Shown here: in pieces, positions 15,397-24,268 of the stretch
Numbering within the stretch: position 1 is the first letter of the stretch
Layout of the letters: each line of letters begins with the position of its first letter
Assembly: GCF_023913775.1 (NCBI RefSeq)
Contig: NZ_JAMXAX010000045.1
Span: 1 to 38,403 of the forward strand
DNA: 38,403 nucleotides
Reading direction: 5' to 3'
Source: Acidovorax facilis
GTDB lineage: Bacteria; Pseudomonadota; Gammaproteobacteria; Burkholderiales; Burkholderiaceae_C
The notes under the pieces: generated by a model
The model's input: only the letters and a program-made list of their open reading frames with translations
Told to the model about the DNA's origin: nothing
The model's database searches: none
Translations under genes and position numbers: made by a program

Positions 15397-16563
15397 TTAT
15401 CTCCAGGGGCCGGTGATATCAATAAACACCGCTTTCAGACTTGAGTTTGCGTTCACCCCCGTTGAGCAGAACGTCGAGACAAACGACCGCCCATCCGGCA
15501 TGTCCAGAATGGCGTGCGCTTCGATGAGCTTTTCGGCACTGGGGCATGGCCCAAATTGCACACCAGGGAACGACGCTCGGGGAAACGATGCGGTGGTGTC
15601 GTGGTACAGAACGCGGCCCATGGGTATCGCCCCAGTGATGGGGTTGGGTAGATCGGGGAGGACGCCCAGGTTGAGGTCGCAGTTGGTTGCACCACGCACG
15701 GCGGTTCCGGCGCCTGACACCCCGCGCGGAACTGCAACCATATAGTCAGAAGACATGTAGTCCCACACGTAGGCGCCCCCCCCGGCAACCGCCCAGTTGG
15801 TGTCTACACCGCCAGCAATCACAGTTGCAAACGGGTCACCGCCCGGGCTCTCGGGAACCAAGTCACCGAAGACCAATGCCTGATGAGCCCGTGCGTTCCC
15901 GCTGTAGTAGTTGAAAGACGACTGCACGCAGAGGTAGAACGTGCGGCCGTCCGATGCAAAAAGGTACGGCGCATTGCCGGTGCCTGCAGGGTCTTCATCC
16001 TTGCCCCAGTAATAGCCGCCGTTGAGCTGCGCAGCCGAAGGAAACAGGCCCGTGCCCGTAGAGATCGCCGTCATCGTTTCGTAGCCCACCGCCCGCGCAT
16101 AGTTCGCGGTGGTGTCGTTGATGCGCAGGTACTGACCGTGCGCCGCTGGGTGGGCCGATTTGTAGACGGCGAGGTTCGTGCCCGCGAAAGGCTTGTTGAA
16201 CCCGGCTGGGGCCATCTTGACGGTGATCGTGCCCGTGGCGGTGCCGTCCGCAGCCGCCGTCGCCCACTTGATGACGTTGGGCGCCACGGCTGTCACTTTC
16301 TGCTCACCGTTTAAAGCCGTGAGGGCACCTGTTACACCATCCACCAGCACCACAGCATGCTTTGCGGCTGCGTGGTCTGTCGGAAACGTCGCCGTGGCAA
16401 CACCACCCGCAACGACCACGCTGGACGCGGTTTGCAGACCCCAGCCATTGACAAGAAACGCATCCAGCAGCGCGATAAGGGCACCAGCGGTGCGGGGCAG
16501 TGTCGGCGCGCCAGGCATGCTGCTGCGCGCATATTTAACGGATGTATCTACGGGTGATGCCAT
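15397..16563 (-). CDS. Phage tail-associated structural protein
   Basis: A 388-aa protein with Gly/Ala/Thr-rich beta sequence, starting MASPVDTSVKYARSSMPGAP and ending FIDITGPWR. The N-terminal half has TASSVVVAGGVATATFPTDH, of the type seen in many virion and adhesin beta-domains; aromatic-rich parts such as NGGYYWGKDEDPAGTGNAPY and SSFNYYSGNARAHQALVFG suggest a surface domain. No named family. It lies 15 bases after the 1208-aa gene. The likely place is the distal tail. Confidence 0.65.
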   Translation of the reverse strand: MASPVDTSVKYARSSMPGAPTLPRTAGALIALLDAFLVNGWGLQTASSVVVAGGVATATFPTDHAAAKHAVVLVDGVTGALTALNGEQKVTAVAPNVIKWATAAADGTATGTITVKMAPAGFNKPFAGTNLAVYKSAHPAAHGQYLRINDTTANYARAVGYETMTAISTGTGLFPSAAQLNGGYYWGKDEDPAGTGNAPYLFASDGRTFYLCVQSSFNYYSGNARAHQALVFGDLVPESPGGDPFATVIAGGVDTNWAVAGGGAYVWDYMSSDYMVAVPRGVSGAGTAVRGATNCDLNLGVLPDLPNPITGAIPMGRVLYHDTTASFPRASFPGVQFGPCPSAEKLIEAHAILDMPDGRSFVSTFCSTGVNANSSLKAVFIDITGPWR

Positions 16564-16578
16564 AGTGTTATGCCTCGA

Positions 16579-19500
16579 TCAGGGGCGCTGCGTGTCGCCG
16601 CGCGCGTGGACAGAAAACTCATAGTCAATGCCCGAGTCCGGGCCTTGTTGAATGACCCGCACGAAAGGCACGGATGCCAAAGCGCCTTCGGTGTTGGGCC
16701 GCAGCACGTTGCCTGCAACCCAGCCCGCCCCCCAGCCCGCTGCGGGGATCGTCAGGTATGGCACACCCGTGTTCGGGTTGATGGGCGAGCAATCGACGGC
16801 GGTGCTCCCCGTGCCGATCTCGCCGAACTCCTCGCTGATGATCCGAAACGAGGTGCTGGATGTGAACCAAAAGGCCAGCCGCTGGGTCGATGCCCCGGCA
16901 TTGGTGACCACAATAGGGAAGTCCCGGTCGTTGTAAGTGCCTGTGGCGGGCGGTCCCTCGGGTTCATCCTTCCAGGTCACCCCGTCCCAGGTGAACTGGT
17001 CAAACAGCAGCGAGACGCGGGCGTACATGTCGCCGATCAACAGCGCGCTGCTTATGTAGGTGCCCTCCACGGGGTAGTCATGGGTGAGCTGCTGCTGAAA
17101 CCGGATATGCCCGCTCACCTGGGCGTCGGCGACCACACCGGCGTCCTCAATGCGATGCTCCACGGTGACAGGCTGGCTGTAGCCCGTCACATCGTTGAAC
17201 TCCACCAGGCCAGTCTCAAGGTCTGCGGTGAAACCGGTATGGATCGCCACACCGTCATGCCCCAGCACGCGAACGCGAGACAGGCGGACCCGACCGCAGT
17301 CAATCACGGTGCCGTTGGAGACGACGGCCGGGGGCACCCTCTTGGTGTTGCCGATCACTGCCACGCGACCCGGAGCATGCACGGGCACCCGGCCGTCGCT
17401 TGGCAGGCGCACCGAGTTGATCCCCACGATGCCCGCGTCAAGAGGGATATAGGTGTACGCCACCGCGTTGTAGCGCAGCGTGCTTGCCTGCACCACATCC
17501 AGGTTCACCACACCCACACCCGGAATCTGCATGTGCGAAAGATCCACAGTGCCCAGCGCATTCGGCACGGGACTGCAGAACACCAGCTCGCAGACGCCGT
17601 ATTCAAAATTGATGGTGCCTTTGACCCGCGCCCCGTCGATCTTTCCATTGACTCCGGCAGTGACGTTGATGGGCGTTCCATCGTCCATGGTCCCCACGAT
17701 GGAGAAGCTGCCAGGCCGTATCGGCGCCGTGGTCGTCCGAAACAGCACCCGCATGTTCGCGGACAGGTCGCCATTGCCCGAGGACGGCGGCGCCTGGATA
17801 GCGCGCCAGTCGGTCACCACGTTGGCGGCGGCTGTGGCCCAGGTGTTGAGTTGCACCACACCCAGCGCAGCACTCACGGCACCCACTGGCACACCGGCGC
17901 CGGTCGCGGGATTGATATCGGTGAGCAGTACGCCCGTATTGGCTCCGACATAGCGCTGCCCATTGAGTGCGAACGACACGCCCTGCAGGTTGAATCCCTC
18001 GGCCAGGTTCGACACGCGGGTCATGAAGCGGTCGATAGTGACGCTCATAGGCTCGGCAACCGGTGCACCCACCGTGAAGGTGAAAACTCCTGGCGGCTGC
18101 GGAGAAGAGACACTCGCACCCACCCAGCCGACCGCATACCCTCCGCCCACGGCGTACGGCCCGGAGTTCTCGTGGTTCTGCATCAGTTGCGCCCGTGCCC
18201 CGACCGAAGCCGCGAGCAAATTGGCATCGACGCCCGCCATGTTGACCGTCACTGCACCGGTGCTGTTGTTGATCGTGCCGCAAGCCTGGCCATCCTGCAG
18301 CACCAGGCCGCCCGCGCCGTTGTCGCGCACGCTCGCGCGGTAGTGGCGGGTCGGCTCTGACATGAGGAACATGTCGCCCGGCAGGCCAGACAGTGACGCC
18401 GTCACCGATATCCACAACGAGAAGTGCACACTGCCAGGCACGGTGTTGGGAGTGATCGCGCAGGAGATGGACGCGCTGCTGCCGGTCCACGTCACATCGG
18501 CCAGGGTGCTCGCCGCTGCCGAACTCTGATTGATGGACACCACGGCCCCCACCGGGGGCAGTACGTTGGGAGCCAACAGGATCAGGCCGCGCTGATAGTC
18601 CACCGCGCCCGATGCATCACCCGTCAGAAACCCATTGCCATCATCAGACGCGGTGTAGGTGGGGCCACTCGGGGTGTGCTTCCACGTCAGCGTCGTGAGT
18701 CCAGGAGACAGCACCCGGCTACCCGGTGCCTCCGACACCTGTCCACTGGTGTTGATCGGCACATAGAGCTTTCCAGCCATGCGCAGCGCCGTATTGGGCA
18801 CAGGGGGTGCAGCCGTTTCCTCGGCCCACTGCAGGATGATGGCGCTGCCGACATCGGGCAGAAAGCCCAGGGATGCCAGCAGCGTGCCCGTGGTCCGGTT
18901 GAGGTTACCCACGCCATAGGACGAGTCCAGGCCGCGCAGCGCGCCAGATCCGTCCTCGCGCAGCATGTACCACCGGCCCGAGTGCATGTAATGCAGCACC
19001 AGGCTGCGGCGGGCAGGCGGTATCAGCGTCACCACGAAGTTCAGCGAGCGGTTCGCCATCGTGACGGGGGTGCCAATGGAGCGCTGCGCCGCTTGGGGCA
19101 TCGCCGCTGGCGTCGCAGTGATGGTGTGCACCCCGCCACCCGAGCCGAACACGTCCACCGAAAGGCTGGCGATGCCGTTGTCGTAGTCGATGGCCCCCAC
19201 CTCTGCGCCGGACTGCAGCAAGCGCCCACCCTTGTCGGTGATCACTACACCATCGCGTTCAATCGTGACGCTGCCGGGCAGTTGGCTGCCACCGATGTAA
19301 AGCGACTGGGTGGGCGTCCAGATCGTCGTGATCGTCTGCACCACCGGCCCACCGGCGGCGACCAAGGCATAGGCCATCCCATTGGTCGAGGCATCGGCAA
19401 TCGGGGTCTCCACCTGCGCGCTGGGCACGATGGGCTGGTGGATGGTGGTCGCACGCACGGTGTATTCACCAATGCTTGCGGGCTCCGCCAGGGGCACGGT

Positions 19501-20205
19501 GCCATAGAAGCGGGCCGCGTCCGCCACCACCGCTTCGTTCAGCCCGGTGCGTGCACGCAGATCATCCACCGAGGGGTCGATGCGCTGTGCATCAAAGCCG
19601 GGAAAGTCGGCTTCAAGACGCTCACTGATGCCAAGGGCAACGATGTTGCGGACGAAGTCGCCTTGGCCGTCGGTGAAGACGCGCACCAGGTTCGACACCG
19701 AGGTGATCGCCACGAACTGTTCCACCTCGCCTGGCTGGCCGAATAGCTTTCGCAGGACAAGACGGTCGCCGATGTTTGGCAGCGGAACGCCTTCTCTCTG
19801 GCAGATCGAGATATTGGTTTGCCCCTGCAGCATGTCGCCGAAGAGGTAGGCGGGGTAGCTGGAGCCCCCCGCAAGGTAGCTCTCGATGCGCTTCTTGATG
19901 TCATCGCGCTTCGCAAAAAGGTCATCGACTTCCACCATAACGATGGACACGCGCGGATCGTTCGGCGGCTCCGCAATGATCACGTTCGTGCCAAGAAAGA
20001 CGGCGGTGTCAGGCGTCGTGACGCCGAGCACCGTCTGGCGGATGTTCACCCGCCCGAGAGTGCGGTCCAGTTCGCTGATGCCGGGAAAGACGGCGTGCTT
20101 GGCCGCGTCAGGAATGACAACACCAGAGGGACCACCGGCCCCTTCGGGTGCGTCGCTCATGTTTCTGGATGCGAAAAATTTAACGTCGCCAGATGCGATG
20201 GGCAT
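16579..20205 (-). CDS. Large phage tail protein built of about seven 100-residue repeats
   Basis: A 1208-aa virion protein. After an N-terminal part (about 1-300) it carries a recurring 'G-x-[IV]-[DN]-x-x-x-G' beta-turn, seen as GAIDYDNGIASL (about 337), GVGNLNRTTGTLL (431), GAVDYQRGLILL (533), GTINNSTGAVTV (643), TDINPATGAG (760), GTINFEYGVCEL (863) and ADLETGLVEF (994), so roughly every 94-132 residues. The segments between are beta-rich, suggesting tandem Ig-like or similar domains. The start at 20205 (MPIASGDVKFF) follows the preceding gene by two bases; an upstream ATG at 20280 overlaps that gene more and was not used. Its role is likely in the distal tail or a tail appendage; I recognise no family. 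Confidence 0.7.
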   Translation of the reverse strand: MPIASGDVKFFASRNMSDAPEGAGGPSGVVIPDAAKHAVFPGISELDRTLGRVNIRQTVLGVTTPDTAVFLGTNVIIAEPPNDPRVSIVMVEVDDLFAKRDDIKKRIESYLAGGSSYPAYLFGDMLQGQTNISICQREGVPLPNIGDRLVLRKLFGQPGEVEQFVAITSVSNLVRVFTDGQGDFVRNIVALGISERLEADFPGFDAQRIDPSVDDLRARTGLNEAVVADAARFYGTVPLAEPASIGEYTVRATTIHQPIVPSAQVETPIADASTNGMAYALVAAGGPVVQTITTIWTPTQSLYIGGSQLPGSVTIERDGVVITDKGGRLLQSGAEVGAIDYDNGIASLSVDVFGSGGGVHTITATPAAMPQAAQRSIGTPVTMANRSLNFVVTLIPPARRSLVLHYMHSGRWYMLREDGSGALRGLDSSYGVGNLNRTTGTLLASLGFLPDVGSAIILQWAEETAAPPVPNTALRMAGKLYVPINTSGQVSEAPGSRVLSPGLTTLTWKHTPSGPTYTASDDGNGFLTGDASGAVDYQRGLILLAPNVLPPVGAVVSINQSSAAASTLADVTWTGSSASISCAITPNTVPGSVHFSLWISVTASLSGLPGDMFLMSEPTRHYRASVRDNGAGGLVLQDGQACGTINNSTGAVTVNMAGVDANLLAASVGARAQLMQNHENSGPYAVGGGYAVGWVGASVSSPQPPGVFTFTVGAPVAEPMSVTIDRFMTRVSNLAEGFNLQGVSFALNGQRYVGANTGVLLTDINPATGAGVPVGAVSAALGVVQLNTWATAAANVVTDWRAIQAPPSSGNGDLSANMRVLFRTTTAPIRPGSFSIVGTMDDGTPINVTAGVNGKIDGARVKGTINFEYGVCELVFCSPVPNALGTVDLSHMQIPGVGVVNLDVVQASTLRYNAVAYTYIPLDAGIVGINSVRLPSDGRVPVHAPGRVAVIGNTKRVPPAVVSNGTVIDCGRVRLSRVRVLGHDGVAIHTGFTADLETGLVEFNDVTGYSQPVTVEHRIEDAGVVADAQVSGHIRFQQQLTHDYPVEGTYISSALLIGDMYARVSLLFDQFTWDGVTWKDEPEGPPATGTYNDRDFPIVVTNAGASTQRLAFWFTSSTSFRIISEEFGEIGTGSTAVDCSPINPNTGVPYLTIPAAGWGAGWVAGNVLRPNTEGALASVPFVRVIQQGPDSGIDYEFSVHARGDTQRP

Positions 20206-20207
20206 GG

Positions 20208-20609
20208 TCAGACTTTCAGAAAACGGAAGGTGGGGAGGTAGAGCAGCTCGCCGGTGATCTCGCCGTCGATCAGCTTCCAAATGGGGCGGGCCGTGAAGCC
20301 GCCCTGGGCGTGGTCAAAGATGACCTGGTGCGCGACACCTCGCAGCACCAAGACCAGCTCAATGTTTTTAAGAGCCGCCCACGCTTTGAGGCGGTCGCAC
20401 TGCGCGCGCTCGGTCCAGGCCTGGCTGGACTCGCCATCAAGGGTGATGGGCTGGCCTGCTAGCTTCTCGGCCTGGTCAACCAGCAGAGCGCCCTCGGTGC
20501 TGTAGCCCGTGGCTTGTTCGACGGGGCTCCAGTCGTATTCATCGGTCCACTGAAGGCGATCACTGAGCGCCTCTGTGACGCCGTCGTAGGTGAGGGTGAT
20601 GGTGCTCAT
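20208..20609 (-). CDS. Phage tail protein downstream of the tape measure
   Basis: A 133-aa protein starting MSTITLTYDGVTEALSDRL. It is beta-rich and ends GELLYLPTFRFLKV. Short beta-proteins at this place, straight after the tape measure, are often distal-tail adaptor components, and a segment like DRLQWTDEYDWSPVEQ recurs in phage tails of this group (memory, weak). It lies five bases after the tape-measure gene and two before the next. Confidence 0.65.
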   Translation of the reverse strand: MSTITLTYDGVTEALSDRLQWTDEYDWSPVEQATGYSTEGALLVDQAEKLAGQPITLDGESSQAWTERAQCDRLKAWAALKNIELVLVLRGVAHQVIFDHAQGGFTARPIWKLIDGEITGELLYLPTFRFLKV

Positions 20610-20614
20610 GGGGT

Positions 20615-23600
20615 CTACCGGTTTGCCGTGCGCTTGGCTGCGGCCAGCCGCTTGAGCAGGTCCGTGCCCCTTTGCTGCTGTGCCGCGTCGGGAAACGTGA
20701 ACTGGGCGCTGCCAAGGCCGGGAATGGTGACGTTGCTGATGAAGGTGGGGCCATCCGCGCTGACGCCTCCACTGCCACCGGAGCCCGAGCCGCTGCTGGA
20801 GCCCAGGCCCTGATAACCTGGCGCGATTCCAGCGTTGTCGCTACTGCCACCAGGAGAGCGAACGCCTGAAGAACCCCGCCCGCCGGATGTGCTCTCGCCA
20901 GACGAGCTGCCGCCCGTGGTTCGGGGGCGATCTGGGGTTTCGTCCTCCGCCGAGGAGTCCAGCGCCTTCTGGCTTTCTTTAGCCATCCGGGCCTCAAGTT
21001 CCGCCCTCGCCCGTTCGTAAGCCTTCTTGACCGCGTTCGCTTCAGCGAAGCCCTCTTTGGATGTGGGACCGCCGTACTTGAAATACTGCTCAGTGCGCAC
21101 ACCGAGCTGGTAGACCTCTTCGGCCAACTTGTCACCGACCATGTTTTCGCCGAAGAGGCGGGCTACCTGGGCGTCGATGTATTCTTGCTGCACGGCAACG
21201 TTGCCCGTGTGGGTCTGGCGCGACTTCTCAATGTCGTCCCCAGTTTCCGAGAACGTTCCAAGGCGATTGCGGTCGTAAATTTCCTGCAGCTTCTTGGTAG
21301 CAGCAGCGGCCTGCTCAGCGCTCTGTCCCAATGCCTGGAAGCCACCAGATGCACGGCCAGCGGCATTGCCCACTTCGTCCACGGCGCGCTTTGCATCGCC
21401 CATGGACTTCACAATGGTGCGGCCACTGGCGTCCGCCCCGAGTTCCAAGCCTTCGGCTGCGGCTCGCGCCCGGGTGGCAGCGTCCGCCACGCCACCACTG
21501 GCCTCGATCATCCGCTGCACCATGACGCGCGCAGCCTCCTGTTTGCGCAGCTGCCACGCGAGGTAGGACTCACCCTCCAGGGCGCCAGCCTGCTTGATCA
21601 CGTCGTAGGCCTTGACGCTTTCATCAGCTGTTCGCCTCAAGCTATCGAGGCTGCGCATACCGAGTTTTTCCATGGCCTCGGCAACGCTGTTGATACCGCC
21701 TGTCGCTTTGTCGAGCTTTTCCTTCAGTTCCTGGGCCTTGGCGGCGGCTTGGTCCAGCAACCCGTTCGTAACTCGGTCACCCAAGGTGAAACGTAGGCGC
21801 TCAATCTGCGCCCGCACGGCGTCGAGTGCGGCCTGGCTGTCCGCTGTATTGATCGCTTTAGAAATGCTCGCATTGAGCACACGCCCTACGTCAACGCCCT
21901 GCTCTTTCAGGCGGTCGAGCCCGCCAATGATGACTTCCAGATCGTTGATGGCGCTGCGCGAAGCGACGCCGATGCGGCCTTGCATAACCTCAAACTCAAG
22001 GCCGGTGCGCTTCACAGATTCGCGCAGCAATGCATCAGTCATTTGCGCGAGCCGCTCGCCTTCACGCATGGCCCCAGAAAATGCAGCGCGCGCGACTACC
22101 TCGAACTGGGCCAGATCCTTCCCACTGAGCGCCTGAGCCCATGCGACCTCAAACTCACCGGCAGCAACCTTTCCGTCAGCGACCAATTTGTCGAGCGTTG
22201 CGGAAAAATCTTTGATGCCCTGAATCTTGGTCAGGTCGAAACCTTCTGTGATTTTCTTGATGGCTTCACCGGACAGCGTGCCGCTCTTCGTGAGCGCATC
22301 AAACTCGGCCACAGAAGATCGTGCTGCCTTCGACAACTCAAACTGCTTGTCGATGGCCGCTTGAATCGCAGCAGCCAAGCGCGCACGGTCAGCCGCCGCG
22401 TCCTTTGCAATCTGGGCATGCATCTGCTCAGCGCGCGCCAGCTCCTCGGTACGATCCTTGTAGCCCATGAGCTTGGCCGTGGACTCGCCAATCCAGGTGC
22501 CGATGTCTTTAAAGTTTGCAACCAGCCCGATAAGGGTGAAGGTACGCAGGCTCGCGAGGATGGTTGCGAAGCGCCCAACGCCTGCGGCAGCGGCTGCACT
22601 GGTAGTCCCTGCGACGGCCATTTGCGCATTGGATGCGGCCACGGCCACCGCTGCACCTTGCGCTGCTGCCCCAATGCCCAAGAAGTGCTGCGCCAGCCGC
22701 AAGGCCACAAACGCCGCAGCGGCCTGCCCAGCGTCTATGAGCAGCCCCGCAATGGTGCGCAGGTTGTTCGACACCGCGTTGATAGCCGTCGCCGCTGCAG
22801 CGCTTGCGCCTGTGGCCTTGTCGGTCTCTGCAACATAGAGCGTCCACTGCGTCGACAAGTCCTGCAAGGCCCGGCCAACGGTTGGAGGGAGCTTCGTAAA
22901 CTCAGCGGCGACTACGTCGCTCTGGCCCTGCAGCGCCCTGATCACGGTGTCGCTGGTAAGGACGCCTGCCTCAGCCATCTTGCGCAGCTCGCCCGTAGTC
23001 ACACCCAGGCCATCCGCCAGCGCGCGAGCCAGGCGCGGCGCCTGCTCCATAACGCTGTTGAACTCATCGCCCCGCAGTGCGCCCCCCTGCAGGCCTTGCA
23101 CAAGTTGAGTAATGGCGGCGGCGGACGCCTGAGCGCTGGCACCACTGAGTTGGATGGACTGGTTGATCGTTTCAGACAGTGCCAGGCTTTGCTCCGCTGC
23201 TTGGGCTGTATTGAGCCCTGCATCCTTGCCCGCCTGCGCCAGACGCGTGAACAGGACGCCCGTCTCCTCCAGCGCGCTGTGCGTGCGCAGCGCAACCTGC
23301 GTCACACCCTCCCAGGACCGGATGAAGTTGTCACCCTCGCCAGTGACCAACTTCATCCGGCCCTGCAGGTTGTTGACCTGGTCAGCCGTAGCCGCTAAGT
23401 CCAAGGCCATCGTCTTCAGGCCCTGAATGCCCTGGAGCGAGACGTAGAATTTCTGCAAGCGATCCAGTTGTTGACTGATCGACTCGACGCCGTCGCCAAT
23501 CTGGCGGTGCGTGCGCACCATCGTGGCACCAGCATTCGCCGCGCCAGTCGCAGCCCGCTGGTAGGCTGGGGACAGATCCTGCACGGCCTCGCGCACCCCC

Positions 23601-24022
23601 GCAACCTCCTGGCGAAGCCGCTGCTGTGCATCGCGGGCGTTCTGGCCTGAGACACCGTAACGCTGCATCGCGGTCTGTGCACCAGACAAGGCCTGCTCCT
23701 GCAGGCGCTGCTGCGCCGCCGCCTCTTGGGCTGTCGGCGGCCCCATTGCAGCAATCTGCCGCCCGTAGTTTGCAGCCTCGGTTTCCGCTGCCTTGAGCGC
23801 ACGGCCAGCATCCCGCGCTTCGGACTGCAATTCAAGGAAGCTGGTGATGGCCGCATCCTGGTCTGCCAGCTCGCGCAGACGGGCGGCAGCCGATTGCGCG
23901 GACTTCGAAAGGTCTCCCGTCAATACCTTGGCAACATCGTCCAGATCGTCAGCCAGGCCGGTGATGGACTCGCGCCCATCTACTCCTACCTTGAGTTCTG
24001 CACTGACTTGCGTGGTCGCCAT
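20615..24022 (-). CDS. Tail tape measure protein
   Basis: A 1135-aa protein that sets tail length and spans the tube lumen. The N-terminal 170 residues are helical. A typical tape-measure domain covers about 200-360, with MKLVTGEGDNFIRSW, QLVQGLQGGALRGDEFNSVM and GVTTGELRKMAEAGVLTSD. A hydrophobic stretch about 415-510 (GLLIDAGQAAAAFVALRL, then AGVGRFATILASLRTFTLIG) could insert into the host membrane at DNA entry. The last about 100 residues are a Gly/Ser-rich linker. By the usual about 1.5 angstrom per residue, 1135 residues imply a tail near 160-170 nm. It lacks the frameshifted chaperone genes normally found just upstream. Confidence 0.9.
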   Translation of the reverse strand: MATTQVSAELKVGVDGRESITGLADDLDDVAKVLTGDLSKSAQSAAARLRELADQDAAITSFLELQSEARDAGRALKAAETEAANYGRQIAAMGPPTAQEAAAQQRLQEQALSGAQTAMQRYGVSGQNARDAQQRLRQEVAGVREAVQDLSPAYQRAATGAANAGATMVRTHRQIGDGVESISQQLDRLQKFYVSLQGIQGLKTMALDLAATADQVNNLQGRMKLVTGEGDNFIRSWEGVTQVALRTHSALEETGVLFTRLAQAGKDAGLNTAQAAEQSLALSETINQSIQLSGASAQASAAAITQLVQGLQGGALRGDEFNSVMEQAPRLARALADGLGVTTGELRKMAEAGVLTSDTVIRALQGQSDVVAAEFTKLPPTVGRALQDLSTQWTLYVAETDKATGASAAAATAINAVSNNLRTIAGLLIDAGQAAAAFVALRLAQHFLGIGAAAQGAAVAVAASNAQMAVAGTTSAAAAAGVGRFATILASLRTFTLIGLVANFKDIGTWIGESTAKLMGYKDRTEELARAEQMHAQIAKDAAADRARLAAAIQAAIDKQFELSKAARSSVAEFDALTKSGTLSGEAIKKITEGFDLTKIQGIKDFSATLDKLVADGKVAAGEFEVAWAQALSGKDLAQFEVVARAAFSGAMREGERLAQMTDALLRESVKRTGLEFEVMQGRIGVASRSAINDLEVIIGGLDRLKEQGVDVGRVLNASISKAINTADSQAALDAVRAQIERLRFTLGDRVTNGLLDQAAAKAQELKEKLDKATGGINSVAEAMEKLGMRSLDSLRRTADESVKAYDVIKQAGALEGESYLAWQLRKQEAARVMVQRMIEASGGVADAATRARAAAEGLELGADASGRTIVKSMGDAKRAVDEVGNAAGRASGGFQALGQSAEQAAAATKKLQEIYDRNRLGTFSETGDDIEKSRQTHTGNVAVQQEYIDAQVARLFGENMVGDKLAEEVYQLGVRTEQYFKYGGPTSKEGFAEANAVKKAYERARAELEARMAKESQKALDSSAEDETPDRPRTTGGSSSGESTSGGRGSSGVRSPGGSSDNAGIAPGYQGLGSSSGSGSGGSGGVSADGPTFISNVTIPGLGSAQFTFPDAAQQQRGTDLLKRLAAAKRTANR

Positions 24023-24041
24023 GATTTCCTACAATGTGTGA

Positions 24042-24182
24042 ATGCCGCGCCTAATTGCTTTTCTTACTTGCATCGCCATCCTGCTTTTTGCAGGTGGCGT
24101 TTTGACGTTCGGTTTTGCCGTAGCCTTTGTTGCGCTTGGCTGCCTGGGGGCCTGGATGACCTGGTTTGTCGGGCGCCAGTAG
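24042..24182 (+). CDS. 46-aa hydrophobic protein on the opposite strand (candidate)
   Basis: The gap between the tape measure and tail tube genes holds a plus-strand frame starting MPRLIAFLTCIAILLFAGG, continuing with a second hydrophobic run FGFAVAFVALGCLGAWMTWFV and ending GRQ. Two membrane segments with a positive start and a charged end make it look like a real small membrane protein, but the ribosome site is weak and it runs against all phage genes. A minus-strand 68-aa frame over the same bases is Lys/Arg/Thr-rich and begins inside a terminator; I rejected it. A small antiholin or exclusion peptide would be possible. Confidence 0.4.
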   Translation: MPRLIAFLTCIAILLFAGGVLTFGFAVAFVALGCLGAWMTWFVGRQ

Positions 24183-24221
24183 CCGGGCAATGACGTAACT
24201 GTCTCTCGTGAGGCACAAAAA

Positions 24222-24249
24222 AATAAGGCCGACAAATGTCGGCCTTATT
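24222..24249 (-). terminator. Intrinsic terminator after the tail-tube gene (copy A)
   Basis: AATAAGGCCGAC, loop AAAT, GTCGGCCTTATT is a perfect 12-bp stem. On the minus strand it is followed by a run of T (TTTTTTT) and GTGCC. It lies 19 bases after the tail-tube stop and before the tape-measure gene. The stem and flank are nearly the same as at 30140-30165. Confidence 0.8.
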
Positions 24250-24268
24250 CATTGGAGGAAGGGTTGCG

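Noticed and set aside
24029..24235. 68-aa minus-strand frame between tail tube and tape measure
   Set aside because: Starts inside the terminator hairpin, lacks a ribosome site and has antisense-like composition; the plus-strand membrane frame looks better.
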